Shown: piece by piece, positions 12,901-27,900 of the stretch
How the letters are laid out: each line of letters starts with the position of its first letter
How positions within the stretch are numbered: position 1 is the stretch's first letter
NCBI GenBank assembly: GCA_935421135.1
Contig: OW285193.1
Coordinates: 5,450,496 to 5,514,495 of the forward strand
Source of the DNA: Bugulina stolonifera
Lineage: Eukaryota > Bryozoa > Gymnolaemata > Cheilostomatida > Bugulidae
Length of the DNA: 64,000 nt
Reading direction: 5' to 3'
The notes under the pieces: generated by a model
Databases searched by the model: none
Seen by the model: only the letters and a program-made list of their open reading frames with translations
Told to the model about the DNA's origin: nothing
Made by a program: the position numbers and the translations under genes

Positions 12901-15900
12901 AATCCCCAATTGTAATTGAAGACAGGCCACTCCCGTTTTCAATTAGGGGTGGGGGGGGGGGGGGGGGGGGGGTGAGTGAGTCAATATAAATATAAGAGGG
13001 TATTCCAATGCACAGTAAAGTATAGTTAGACAACTTATTAGGCATCTTCGGAAACTGTACTAGTTCATAGAAGACTGCTTTTAATATCCGAATAAAGTTT
13101 ATGCATTCAGGCGTGACTAATGCTTGATCTGAAGGGGACTCTTACCAGGAACGCTAACCTTGCGTTAACTAGCGCTATAGCTAGTGTTGTATCATTGATT
13201 AAAATAAAGTGTTATTGTCGCAGAGTGCTATTTATAAAACTTGCATGTGCAATATCCGAATACGCCTATTCTACGTCTACATCATATTCACACATAATAC
13301 TAAATAGAAATGTAAACCACAAAGAAAAAATTTACAAGATAAGCAGATAGAGCGTAGTGCTTTTTAACCAACCTTTTCGTTGGGAGTTATCTCTCTCTGG
13401 GTTATCAAACAGGGAGGGACAGTTCTAAAAAGAAAGGAAACTGATAGTATAAGATTATAGGTCAAAAAGAAATGATTTCCTCCAGACTACATGATTGAGA
13501 GGTTTATATAATATGGAGTCGAGGAGCAAACAGCTGCAGATTCTACTGACAAAATAGCTGCAGGTTCTTTCTAGGGTTAAATTCTCCAAACAAGACAGGA
13601 ACAGCATTGATGAGCACGTAGTGGATACTGATAAGGCACATTGTACAGTAGCCCAGGCTGTATACAACCAAGAGTAAGCTAGACTTTGTATAAAAATATA
13701 TGTTTGGAAAGTGCCTAAATCCTATTGGCTGAGATAACCACAGGCATACGCGTCAGAAGGTAAAGTATACACTGAGAAAGCACCTGCAGCTACATGTATA
13801 TAAATAATTACCCCCAGGAGATGCTCAAGTAGGCACAGCTCTCCATTCACACTCACATCAGGACAGATGGGACACTGCAAGCGCCCGCCTTCCATCTTTA
13901 TTTTGTGGTTCTAAAAATGCAGAGCAATGAGGAAACACTTTACAGGAAATAGAATGCATTACACTAACATCCGTAACAACAACACACATTTAGCTGAACA
14001 CTGGTTTATCATTAGAACTGCAATATTAATAAAAAGTTGAAAATGCAAATAGAAGCTAGTTTTAATGCACTTAGATGGAGTACAGTTCCGGAGCTCATTC
14101 ATTAATTGACTGCCGACTAGTTATGCCCAGTTTCTTACCAGTAGTGTCTAAGACAGAGCAACACTTTAGACTGACAATAAAATTTGGGTAAAACAAGTAT
14201 AGCCTTGGAAAGAATACTCTCTGTGTATAGCTACAGTATCTTAGCTTGATTAGTTCTCTTGCAGTTAGCTTAGTGTTTTTGCGACCTAAATTTTAGGCAC
14301 AGACCAATTTGCTAAAATATTTTCCAGCACACGTCCGTCACGGAGTCATGAACACACCAGCCTCGGCTAAAAGCAAAATCCTCACTTTCGTGCAGAAAAC
14401 CCAGCTGTGCGAATGAGCTAGGTATGGTTTTTTTCTGGCAAAGTAAAATCCCAGGCCAATCGCCGTTTGGGCCTAGGCCGGATGGCCATCTTTGGACTTT
14501 TATTTGCGAAGACACTAGCTGTCAAACCAGGCCTTCTAGTATTAAAGAAATTCGGCTTCAGAAACAATATTGAAATTTAACATTTGTTACATAAAACTAT
14601 ATGCATCACTAGAGTCATGCGTGGGAATAAGCTATAACATTAGTAGAAATATTCTACATGAATCGACAGACACCAGTGAGTTAGCCATCCAGAGCCGGGT
14701 AATACATTTCTATTATGAACTAGCAAGTATATTCACCCACCAGTATAATGTGACGATAGAGATAGGATCTGTTAGTTACTTTAAATACTTTACAAACAGG
14801 ACAGGCAGTAGTATTAGACATTGGGTCAATTTTCAACTCTTCGTCAATCTATAAAAGACAACAAGTGTAGCCGTTGTTACTGTGAGAGGTCAATGTTTCT
14901 AAGGAATCACAGTCTACTATTCGGCTATCAACAAACGTGAGCATACCTTGCACTTTGATGCATTATGGGATTTCCGATTTCTTTCCAAATCCCAATTACC
15001 ACACTGTTCACATTTCCAGACATGGATAAGCTGATGCATTTTGTACTTTAACAAGGTGTCGAACTGTTTATGACAAGGTATACACTTATAGACTTCGTCA
15101 GAGCTGTTGTCATCCTCCTTCACCGCTGACTCATCGGTACCATCATTTTTCTCTGTGACATCATTATCTTTTGCGACATCGTTATTCTCTGCGCCATCGT
15201 CCTCATCGACATCATCATGGGGGTTTCCTGCTAGTTTCCTACAATCCTATTTTATGAATGAAGGTACAACTTAGATGCGTGAATTTGGAAATTAAGTTAA
15301 ACTCTTTGCTGGTTCGTTTCCTTCGCTCTCCCATAGAATGCATTAGATATTATCCAATGCTTACTATGCACTTACAGGGGATAAGAGCTGAGAACGTACA
15401 CACAACCTCGGTCTACCTACTGCCTACATGACATGTGTATATGTATTCAAATAGGTCAACCAATTAAATGCCTTAGGGAAAGCAACTGATATGTCCTTTA
15501 CTTTCCAATATCAAATGTGCTTTGAATGAACAACTACCTGTCACACTAATTACAATATTGAGTGACTATTGAATCATTCCAAATTTTTCTACAACAGTGA
15601 CAGCGGACATAAGGGACAGAATATTACCATTAAGGGCAACATGGACTTACTTTAAGCAGATGCGTCTTTAGACTAAGCTCATTGTCATCCAGTTGAGCAA
15701 GGCACAGTGGGCACTGGAGGGCACCTGTTTCGGTTTCCACCTTGTGGTTCTAAAAACCCACCAGAGGAAATATAACTATTTGTGCTTGTGGCTGGCTGAC
15801 ATGATATGTAGGTACTTGGGCTACATGAGAGGTAAGTACTTGGGCTACATTATAGGCAAGTACTTGGGCTACATGACAGGTAGGTACTTGGGCTACATTA

Positions 15901-18900
15901 TAAGTAAGTACTTGGCTACATTATAAGTAGGTACTTAGGTTACATTATATGCAGGTACTTAGGTCATATGGATGATGTCAGGTTGAGACTTACGCATGTG
16001 ATATGGTGGGCCATCAGGTGTTTAACTCCTTCGTAATGAATCTTACATACAGGACAAGTATTGGGAGGTACGAGAGCACTCCCCTCCTCAGCCAATGTCT
16101 CCCCTCCCTGTAATGACATAAGATGTGTCTCATACGTATGCAAGGATTACACTGTATGAGAAGAGCACTACTGAATATACTACTCTTACTTTATCCCCAT
16201 ATTCAACTGAAAATTCCAAAAAAAGTATTGAACTGTAATATAGTATAAATGTATTAATAATAATAGTTATATTAACAATATTAAATAACAGTACCTCCAC
16301 CTATAGACAGTTATGTATATGTATGTATTACATAATGATAGAGAATTACACCACTGGAAGCAGTAGGAATACAGTAGCATACCTGACATAAGCTCTCATC
16401 ATGGCTACTGGTGTGTGAGATTTTATACCAACATCTACACTTTTCACACTGCTTGACATGACCAACATACATATGGTGCTTGTTCAGAGCATTCTGGTTC
16501 CTGAATACCATCTTACAGGCTGCACACTCCACCCATTCGCTTTGTTTAAACGGCACATTTTTGCATTCCTACAAGTGTTGGAGCAGTGAGGTCAGACCAT
16601 ATGCACAGAGTATATGCATATGTTCATGAACCAGGCGTTTGACAATGGGCAGAGATTTCTATTGATTCAGAGTAGGCTAATTTCTAAAAAATTGAGCCTA
16701 AGCCAAGCCCTATTTCAGCTTCTTTGAAGAGCTAAAGTTTTCTCAACCCATTCCATTTCTGCATGTACCTCCATTTCAGGAGATGTGGTAACAGGGAAGA
16801 CTACGCTGGAACAATCTTTTTAATAATACAGGCAGCTGTGTGCAATATACAGGTAGGCAGGGAAATAGATAGATAGGAAAGTAACGTAGGTAAGAACAAC
16901 TTAGTAGCTATGTTAGTGGATGGACAGGTATGTAGTAGGTATATAGCAGGTATGTAGTAGGTATGTACTTGTAGTAGGTATGTAAGTAGGTATGTAAGTA
17001 GGTATGTAGCAGGTATATAGCAGGTATGTAGGTAGGTATGTAAGTAGGCATGTAAGTAGGTATGTAAGTAGGTATGTAAGTAGGTAAGTAAGTAGGTAGG
17101 TAGGTAGGTAGGTAGGTAGGTAGGTAGGTAGGTAGGTAGGTAGGTAGGTAGGTAGGTAGGTAGGTAGGTAGGTAGGTAGTTACAGATAGGTAGGTTGATA
17201 GGTAGGTAGTGGGTAGGTACAGTTAGGTATGTAGTAGGTGCAGGTAGGTTAATAGGTAAGAACAGTTAGGTATGTAGGTGGACAGTTAGGTATTTAGGTG
17301 GACAGTCAGGTATTTAGGTGGACAGTTAGGTATGTAGGTGGACAGTTAGGTATTTAGGTGGACAGTCAGGTATTTAGGTGGACAGTTAGGTATGTAGGTG
17401 GACAGTCAGGTATTTAGGTGGGCAGTTAGGTATTTAGGTGGACAGTTAGGTATTTAGGTGGACAGTCAGGTATTTAGGTGGACAGTTAGGTATGTAGGTG
17501 GACAGTTAGCTATGTAGGTGGACAGTTAGGTATGTAGGTGGACAGTTAGGTATGTAGGTGGACAGTCAGGTATGTAGGTGGGCAGTTAGGTATGTAGGTG
17601 GACAGTTAGGTATGTAGGTGGGCATAGGTTTATTTACCTTCAATAGATGCCTCTTGTAGTTTCTATCACCTACAGGAATAGTCTTAGAACAGCAGCAACA
17701 CACGGTTCTACCATCAGCCTTTGTTGTCTTGTGGCTCTAAAAGAGTTAATGTGTTCAGACTACACGACTTGGGAGTACATTGTGTACCTACCACTCATAT
17801 CACATACATATACATATGGCACTAGCATTACTGATCGAGCGTTTTCCAACAGTTTGCCAACCATTGTTTTAATTTTCTTAAATTTTAAACACATTGGTGC
17901 AATGATTTCTATCAGCTTTCAAGGAATGTCTTGTATATGATCATCATACATGTAGCATAGAGCATGTTAAAATAATATTATTTTAGCCTAAAGGCTCAGC
18001 TCCACTAGAGGTCATGAGCTTCAACAGGCCAACTCCTTCACTCATTGGTTTGGCTCATTGGGTGATATGTAGAACCAGTCAATAATAAATATTCGGTCAA
18101 TAAACAATAAATTATACAATTAAGGTTATTTGATCTAATATTACGCATTTACAACAACACTGCGTTACCCTGGAGACTGAAAACACAAACAAGTTAGTCA
18201 GCTTGCCCTAGAATGAGGCTTTCCGACCGGCAATGAGCAAAACTGAAGATTCACCCTCCAGTACCGGAGTGCTATCTCTTGTCATAAGTCTGCCAAATAC
18301 AAGCCTTTCAGATTCATATAAATCACTAGTTACATAGCCCAGAGGTGAACTGACATGTTCCATCCAATAGGTACATATGTTTGTTTATATAATATACTTA
18401 CATAGACCATGTGGGAAGCTAGACAACCGTTCACAGAGTTTTTGTAAATTCTACATATAGGACAGGTATTAGGAGATACCGGAGTGTCGAATGATTTTTT
18501 GACACCCTACAACAAGACATCATATACAATGTGCATGTAATGTAGAAATAATGACAAATGTAAATATAACAGCCACCTATAGACGATGCAGGTAATAGCT
18601 GTGAATGTGTACGATGGATACACCTGTGAACCATGTATTTGCTTAGATATACGTGCACATATACACACATGAAGTCTAGCATCAGGATTATATGGCATGT
18701 ACATCTTAGTGCGCATCAACAGTGTGTATAGATGTGCCACATAAATATATTATAAACAGATAAATCCCTGTAAGATGGTGACACCGAGTATAGAAGTGTA
18801 AACCGAGAGACTCACGTCACATTTGGTGTAGGTGTGGCTGTCCCTCTCTCTCTCGTGAAACCAACATTCACACTTGGCACACTTCCAGACATGCATACGC

Positions 18901-21900
18901 ATGTGCCAATTGAGACTCGTTATAGAGGCATATTTCATCTGACACAGAGTGCACTGGTACTTCTTGCTAACAGTGGTAGACTCGCTAGTGGCTACCTCCT
19001 TCATGTCTAGCAAACCATTCCCACAAACCTGTGTGTAAAAAGTGCATGTTGAGTGAAGCTAAGCGTGGGAATAGGTACAGTCAAGAGCTGCAGTGCTACA
19101 TGGGTAGATTCAGGGTTACAACAACATGGGACAGTATTGAACAGTCTAGCAAGTACAAGTAATTGTGCTAAGGCATACAAGGTGCACAAGGCGTATGGCA
19201 TGTATATAAACCAATCTCATAGGAGAAAACGGAGCTGTAGACCCACTCAGCTGTTAACACATGCAAGCCATACCACTACTATTGCAGTAATAGGTGCTAA
19301 AATGTACAAATATTGAATTACGTTATGTTATGTTATGAAAGTTATAAAATAATAATCCAAGACCTAAGTGCTTATAATTGAGGTTAACATCCATGCCACA
19401 CCACAATGGTAGGTATACGCGTAACGTAACAGTTGAACGACTTACCTCTAGCAGATGGTGACGTAACTGTTCTCTATCTCTACCAACCACTTGTAGGCAT
19501 GACGGGCATGATATATCACCATCACTGGTGGCCCTTATGTGGTTCTAAACAATAATATCCACTTGTGTTCAAATATAACATTACTAGATTTTGCTAAAAG
19601 TTATCTACTGCACAGCTGGGGTATATCTTAGATATATACATGTACAGAACACATGTAGGTAAGTCTATATAATATAGCATTATATGTACAATTGTAAATA
19701 AGTCTACAACACAACATGCTGTATCAACAGAATACATACGGCAAGGATATGGCGAGTAAAGTTTTCCCGAGAATCAGCCTGGTAAATCTTACACACAGGG
19801 CAGGTGCCTGCAGGTGTTTGAGGTGCTATATTAGGTGTCGACTCTGTATCTGTGTCCATATCAAACCCTGGATCCTCCTAATAGAGATGGGAGAAACATA
19901 TTATAGATTTAACACTGCAAATACATGTACACGTGTGCATATAAGATGTAAATGCAGACGTACCATAGACTTACAGATATAGGCCTATGATAGTATTATG
20001 TATATAGGTGAGCATGTTATTTACATACAGTAGGTGTATGCGTACAATATACATGTACATGTATAGTGTAGAATATTCATTTTGGAGTGCACTAAACAAC
20101 ACATATGACACTAGGTCCCACCTGGCAGAGATCTTCATTGTGATGTCGTCTATCATTCTCTCTCATCCACTTAAAGCAGCTCTTACAGCGCCACACGTGT
20201 CCTACTTCTTGGACCATGTGTTTCCACAGTTGCCGAGGACTCTGATACTTTTCTTCACAGACGGGGCATGGGAAATATCCACCCAAAGACTCATAGAGAG
20301 GATGGCGTTGGGTATTAGGCTTAGTTGCAGGCTGATGTCCGCAATATGCAACGTGGCTAGTGTATGCATGGAGAAGCTTAAACTGCATCTTACATCGAGG
20401 ACAAGACAGAACTGAAAAATACCAGCAAAACATAACATAGCATAACATAACATAACATAACAATGACCATATCCATTTAATACTACATGCAGACACCTCA
20501 TTTTTCTAAACTAGATGTCACTTACAGAACTATTGTCAGGGAATAAGCAAACATAAATATACAGGTAAATATACCTAGAGATTAATTGTGCAACTACATA
20601 TAACATTTTATAGGCCCAAAGAAGTCCTGGAAACTTGCTCTGTGTTACACTCCTAAAGGGTATGCTACATGGACGCACAACTTCTGCGAATATCGCCAGT
20701 TTAAAAAACGGAAAACGTTGTTAGGTGCTACACAGTAGTTGCGGTTTTGTTGTAAACAAAAGAAGTTGTCTACTCATAAAGTCAACTGAAGGCAAGAGTA
20801 GATAAAACTAAGAAGTTAATGTAGCCTGTGAACCTACAAAATGATAAATGGGGGTTGTGATAAATTTACATTCAATCTCTTTAGGATTAGCCCCTCCATA
20901 TTGTAGCTTAAATTAAAACCTCCACTATTTTAGCAATATATCGGAACACGCAGGTTGAAATATTTCTGCTCGGTGAAAACTAAGTTCAACTAAATGTTTC
21001 CTATACGTAACGAGCACCTGAGAGGCTTGACTTGAATTAATTTATGGTTTAGGATGCACATGGTAGCCTGACTGTTGATTTGATTTATTTACCTCTGTTT
21101 ATAATAAGGATTGAATTTCTCCCACAGTGCTGGTCTTTTGTTGGATTAATTTAAACAACATAGCTATACAGCTTTCCTCCATTTTGCGGTCAGTAGAATA
21201 TAGCACAAGTTTAAATTAAACTATTAAAATAATTTTAATTTATTCAATGGTTTTATTTTATTATCCTAAAAACTAAACTCAACTGCTAGCACCTCGTCAA
21301 AGCATCTTAAGTTAGCTGTAGCCAATCAACACTCGATTCGCATTTTGTAACATTAAAAATTCATAACATGCGCCCTGTAGCATGCCCTTAACGGTCGTCT
21401 GTATAGAACATTTCAATAAGCATGGTTTCATTTTTATTAATTTCAATGACTAAAATACTCCACACAGTCACGAATCCGCTTGAACCCACTTGAACATTAT
21501 TGCAGCTTTTTATGGCGTGAGCTTCGGCAGACCTTATTCGGCAGACCTTATTCGGCAGACCTTATTCGGCAGACCTTATTCGGCAGACCTTATTCGGCAG
21601 ACCTTATTCGGCAGACCTTATTCGGCAGACCTTATTCGGCAGACCTTATTCGGCAGACCTTATGACCTTATTCGGCAGACCTAATTCGTTGGCCTAGCTA
21701 CACCGACTAGGGGTAGTGCCAGCCCACCAGTGGCCTCAAATAATTTATAGCTGACAACGAAACGGCATTCTAAATAAATTATCTAATTGGAGTCGCAGTA
21801 TCATATAATAACCAATTAAAATAGGGCTCTGTGATGCGACACGGACCATTTGCCTATATAATGGGGTTTTGTTGGCTGATATGATGCAAATAGTATCCCT

Positions 21901-24900
21901 TATTATTATAGTGATAGAGTATATATATCAGCTTACAATACATTGTATACAACATAAACGAGATAATGGCAAGGAATTATCTTCTCTTGATTACCAATGT
22001 TAGACAATATCAGAATAGTTCTATGACGTATACATGTAATAGCACTTGTTCAGATATAGTATCAATAGGCGTTTCATATACGCTCATATGTACATACACC
22101 TACACACATGTATGTACATAGATAAACATGCAGCACATAGGTGTACATAGGTACATACATGTAGGTTTACACACACAGCAAATACAATGTACACCTAGAC
22201 ATATAGACATTATGCACACCAACACACTGTACATACATAACAATATATACATGTAGACATAAATACATAGTTACCTGGTCTACGTGATTGAATTGTATAC
22301 TCCTTTGAGATACCATCCGATGATGTCTAAAAGACAGAAGATAACTCCTGAGGTTTTCCATGAAAGATACACACATGTACAACATGTATATCCACATGCA
22401 TAAACATACACACATTTTTAGTCACATGTGCAAAAATAGACACGGAGACAACAAATCCGTGAACAATGCCAATGACCGTTAAACATACATCAGAATCACT
22501 ATTGATATCAGTCGCAGCTAACAGCTTCTTTGGCTTAATGTCTTCACTATCCGACACGACCTTGACATCATCACCGCCAGACGGAACCATATGATCTTCA
22601 TTTTCAGAAACCAGGTCTCCGAACAATTCTTGGAACTTGGAGCATTTCTTAACAAACAAAAGAGCATGTAATAAGTAACTAGACTACTGGCCTGGCGACA
22701 GGGGATACACACCATGTTTATGAATTAGATAATATGTATCAGTGCTACAGGTTAGACGCGCTCACGGAGATGTGTAACAGGTTACAGTATTAAGATGATA
22801 GTTACTTGTTTAAGGTGGGTAGGGAGGGACGACTCCATATCAATAGACTGATGGCAACACGGACACTCGATCTCTCCAGTCTCATTCAGCAACTTGTGAT
22901 TCTAGAATATCAAGATGCCTGCATAATTAACATCAGTATACAGCATAGAATTACCTCCCCTAGAATGCTTACTCGTAGTCACGTGACAATATCATTTCAT
23001 TAGCGGGAGGTTCGCTAGTGTGGAACAGACGGATGAAGGTAGTTTTCTCATTGTTTACATTGGCAACCATTATAATTATATATACCACGAAAAATTTTTG
23101 GAAGGGGATTTCAATGCTTTCTCAGCTTTTTTGCCCAAATATTTTTTACAGAACATAGACTAGGTATGTTGATGTATATAAAACAGACCATAAAATTGGT
23201 TTAAAAGCTTTATGACTGTAATAAATTTGGCCACTAATTAGGCTCTATTTCCATTGCTATAACCTATGTTTTATATATATTATAGTGGATCTATTGTTCC
23301 CACCCAACTCTGTTGCCATGGTTTGTGATAAGAACTTGGGCTAACAATGTCAGCACAATATTTTGTTATATTGCAGATGCTAGACAAAATCATAGGAATA
23401 ACACATTGGTAAATGTGCCCAATCAATGAGTAAAAATAGTCAACTAATAATGGGGCAGCTGACAACCACCATTTGGTACCTTAGGTTGAATGCCAGCATG
23501 CACAACACTACAGGATAAAGTTGTGCCACGATAGCTTATGCTATATACCACAGGAGTGTCACTGTATAGCTTATAGTTATAGCTGATTATTAATATTAAG
23601 TGATACAGGTACAGATTGCATGTAGGTGCACTTATGCATGTAGATGAATAAATTGTTTAGCAAATATTAGTACAGTAGGCTACATGTACACTGGCCAATA
23701 TTAGAAAGGTGTACAAATTGTGATGTAAAATTAATATATATTTGTTAGCCTGAATTAGCCTGAATTGTGCATGAGTAGATTATTTATAGACATTATAGTA
23801 TATCATTGTGGGATTATACAGTATATATTATGTGATACAGCATAAAATTACTGGAGACCGCCATTGTATTGTAAAAGTATTGTTAATCAAAACCATAGCT
23901 GGAAGTTATGACAGGGTATATGTGGGGGAGGTTGAATCAGACAGGAGCCCTTATTCTAATACAGGTTGAATTATTAGATGAGAGACAATGATTCTGGCAA
24001 TTCTCTGCTGGAAACATTAGGGAAAAGTTGATGACAAAAGCAACATTCTTAGTTCAGGTTCTTATCACAAACCATAACTACAAAAGTTGGGTGGGCGCAA
24101 TAGATCCACTATAATATTATATAAAACATAGGTTATGGCAATGGAAATAGGGTCTCTATTAGTGGTCAAATATATTACAGCCATAAAGCTTTGAAACAAA
24201 TTTTATGGTCTGTTTTTAATATATTAACATACCTAGTCTATGTTCCGCAAAAAAGATTTGGTCATAAAAGCTGGGAAAGTATTAAAATCCCTTCCCAAAA
24301 ATTTTTCGTCTTATATAAAATTATAATGGTTGCTAATGTAAACAATGAGAAAACAACCTTCATCCGGTTTCTCCTTGCGAGCGAGCGGTCACGTGATAAG
24401 TAAGCATTCTAGGGGAGGTAATTCTATGGTATACAGTTACTACATGTATGTTATAACAAAGTGCAGACAGCAACTTTAGTGACTGACTGGCATTGAGTCT
24501 TTTTAGTAACTGACTGGTAAATAGCTTAGGTAATTGCCAATGCATGCATATTATTTATTACTGCTAATACGACCTGTAAGGTCTGGAAGTGTAGATTATG
24601 AATACAAAAGATCAGGTAGGTACATGCTATTATGCTTACCAAATCCATGTGAACTCTCATATTGTGTCTGGATGAGTCACATTTGTATATTTTACACACA
24701 GGGCAGGTTCCTATGGCTACCTCTACATTCCCCTCTGTGGCAACTGTACCCCTGGCAATGCCCTGTAGGGTAATAGACAGTAATACAACATAGACATAAT
24801 ATAACAAGTACAGCCTAGTGAATACAGAGTATTGCACACAAAGTCATGTAGAAGATACGGTTACTTACATGTACATGTCCTGTGATATTTCACAGGATAA

Positions 24901-27900
24901 TGCCTGGAAATTCGTATATTTTATTACGGAGATTTAATATATTATAACATTAACTCAGTATTCTGAGACTATCATCGCTTGGCAGTCTGCAGCTCAATGC
25001 CCGCTATGGACCAAAACCTACTGTCAACAATGACCTTCGTCTATTACTTCAATGAAACCTCCATGGACTGCAGGAAGATTAATTTGCCAACTTTACATTA
25101 CCTCACATTCATCCTCTACATGACAGTCTCGGTCTTCCTCCTTAAACCAGACAGAGCAGTTGGCACACTGCCAAACATGTCCTACATCAGACATGTGGCG
25201 GAGGAGTTCAGATGCAGTTGGACATTGTTTGGGGCAAGCTGGACAAGCGTATTCTCCATTGTCCAGCTTCCACTTAGTGTAGCGAGACAGATCCTCTACA
25301 GTACACTTCGATTCCCGATCTACAGCAGCAGAAACGGCACAGTCAAACATGGCGGTGTAGCGAAAAGGATAGCTGATCACATGAAGACAGGAGAATGACA
25401 TTAGCTAGGGCCCACAGCGGCACACCATATTGTGCGACGCAGCTGTAACTACCACACTATAACACACATACTAGAGTAGTAACCATTGCAACACAGCCTG
25501 GCTGTGAAGTTCTCACGCCATGCCACATTGTATGCTCTGTTTTTAATCTGTGTATCAGCTAGATAGTTTTAAAGTCAACTAGTTACGCACAACTAATGTT
25601 AGAGTCAAGTACTGAACGCTTAACTCAGGCTATGACCGCACTAGTGAGCATTACCAAAGTATAGCAGTGAAATTATCTACAGCCAGTAGTAATGGATATC
25701 TGTGGAACAGAAGGCTTAGTAGATTTACTCACCCACTTCAGTTGGTAGGTGGGATTGAGCGGAGTCCCCCACTTGACCACATTGCTGCAAAAGGGAAGTC
25801 AGGCTACATCATGTAATGGTAGTATATAAATTGTCTCTAGCACACGTGATTCATATGGACAATTTATAAAAGAATAATGAAGCAACTTCCAGTAGCATAT
25901 GCAGCATGTGGGCATGTCTAGTACAAAAGGGCAGTGGTATGTCTAGCACAGAAGGGCAGTGGTATGTCTAGTACAGAAGGGCAGTAGTATGTCTAGTACA
26001 GAAGGGCAGTGGTATGTCTAGTACAGAAGGGAGGGATATGGCCTTTTATTGTGGTGTGATCAACTACCATTCAGGAAGGCTACTGCCTGGTCACAGAATG
26101 TTGGAGGTTACACAGGTCAATATCACATTCATTCTAGCAGAAGGCCATTTCACACCGAGTTCAATAAAGTAATTATGCCGAGAGACCACTTTATAACAGT
26201 AACAAATGCAATTTACGATGGCGACCAGCCAATTTGCATGGATATATACCAACATATCAGCTGTGTTGGGAGATAACGACTAACACTTGAGCCCAGCATA
26301 GTACTACAGTGTATACCTTGGGGAGAGCCCTGTGCTCCTTGACATGCTCCTTTACATCTTCATGTCTGTCAAACTCTTTGAAGCAAGTTATACACTTGAA
26401 TATCTTCCCACATATCCGACTGTGGCGCTGCAGCTTAGCCACAGAATCCATTCTCTGGTTACAGAGATGACAGGTAGCCCCTGCAACCAACAACATATCA
26501 ACACATTGAACAGCTTTCAGACTACCGTTGATACTAACTACTAGCAGCCAATGCTAACTGCAACGATACTATATATGGACACCCTCCAGTTAGTGGTAGG
26601 GGACAAAGAGTTCAACAAGCTGAACTTTAAACCCCATCGCTAACTAACACGTGCCAGTTATAGTGTAGTAATAGTTGACCACATTGTAGTTAGCGTTGAC
26701 TGTGGGCTGTTAGTAGTTGGTATAAACGGTAGTCCAAACGAACTGTTAGGTAGGGGGGAGCGCTAATCATGCACCCATTAGAATATAAGACTAATAGCTT
26801 AGTGAATGCAATAAATGGAGAAATAACCAACTAATTACCTTGATAGTGTAACTTATTATTGTGACGCTTCAGTGAAAACTTTGATGTAAACCCCTTGTTA
26901 CATTGCTGACAAACATAGGGTTTGGATGAATTTTCACCGTTATCTACAAACGTATACATAACACTTAGTAATATATTCAAAGAGAAAGCAACAGTTTCGT
27001 GTGAAACGTCAGTGGGGTGTAATTAGGAGTTATCTACACAGTATTTGCACCAGCTTGGGTTTCTTGATTAGCAGACGGGGTAATTGGGTCAGGTTCAAGG
27101 TCACAAACTTGACCTGACACAGAAATGTGGGTTTACCAGAATGCTGCACTCAAAATTTTTAACTGTGAATTAAACAGTACCACACATACACCACACTCCA
27201 CTACCGCACATACACCACACTCCACTACCGCACATACACCACACTCCACCACCGCACATACACCACACTCCACTACCGCACATACACCACACTCCACTAC
27301 CGCACATACACCACACTCCACTACCGCACATACACCACACTCCACTACCGCACATACACCACACTCCACTACCACACATACACCACACTCCACTACCACA
27401 CATACACCACCGCCGCTACCACCACCACTACACACGCGCACGCCACGCACACACGCCACGCACACACACACACACACACACACACTTATTGGTACACACC
27501 TTTGATTTGAGAAGACCTGGTTGAATGCCGGTTTCTTGATTTACGAGAGGTCACCTGATTAAATAGAATTACAATGTACATGCATGTATGCAGAGACCAA
27601 CCTCCTGCTTGTAGCGTTACTTACAATATTGCAGTACCAAATTATATGTAGAGTTATATGTATTACTAAGTAACTTATATACTACTGTATACACCAAAAC
27701 ACGAGAAACTAACTCTATCCAGCCATGCTTTATATATGCACAAATCAGGGGGACACGTGCACTGAGGAATTAGACCACCATGAGAGGCAACATAATATTA
27801 GATGCATTAATCCATGGAAAATGGGAGCACATGTGCAATGGGCCAGTCAATTTTAAAAAAAAGATGTAGACAGACCTTGTCAACAGGTGGCTCATAGTTT

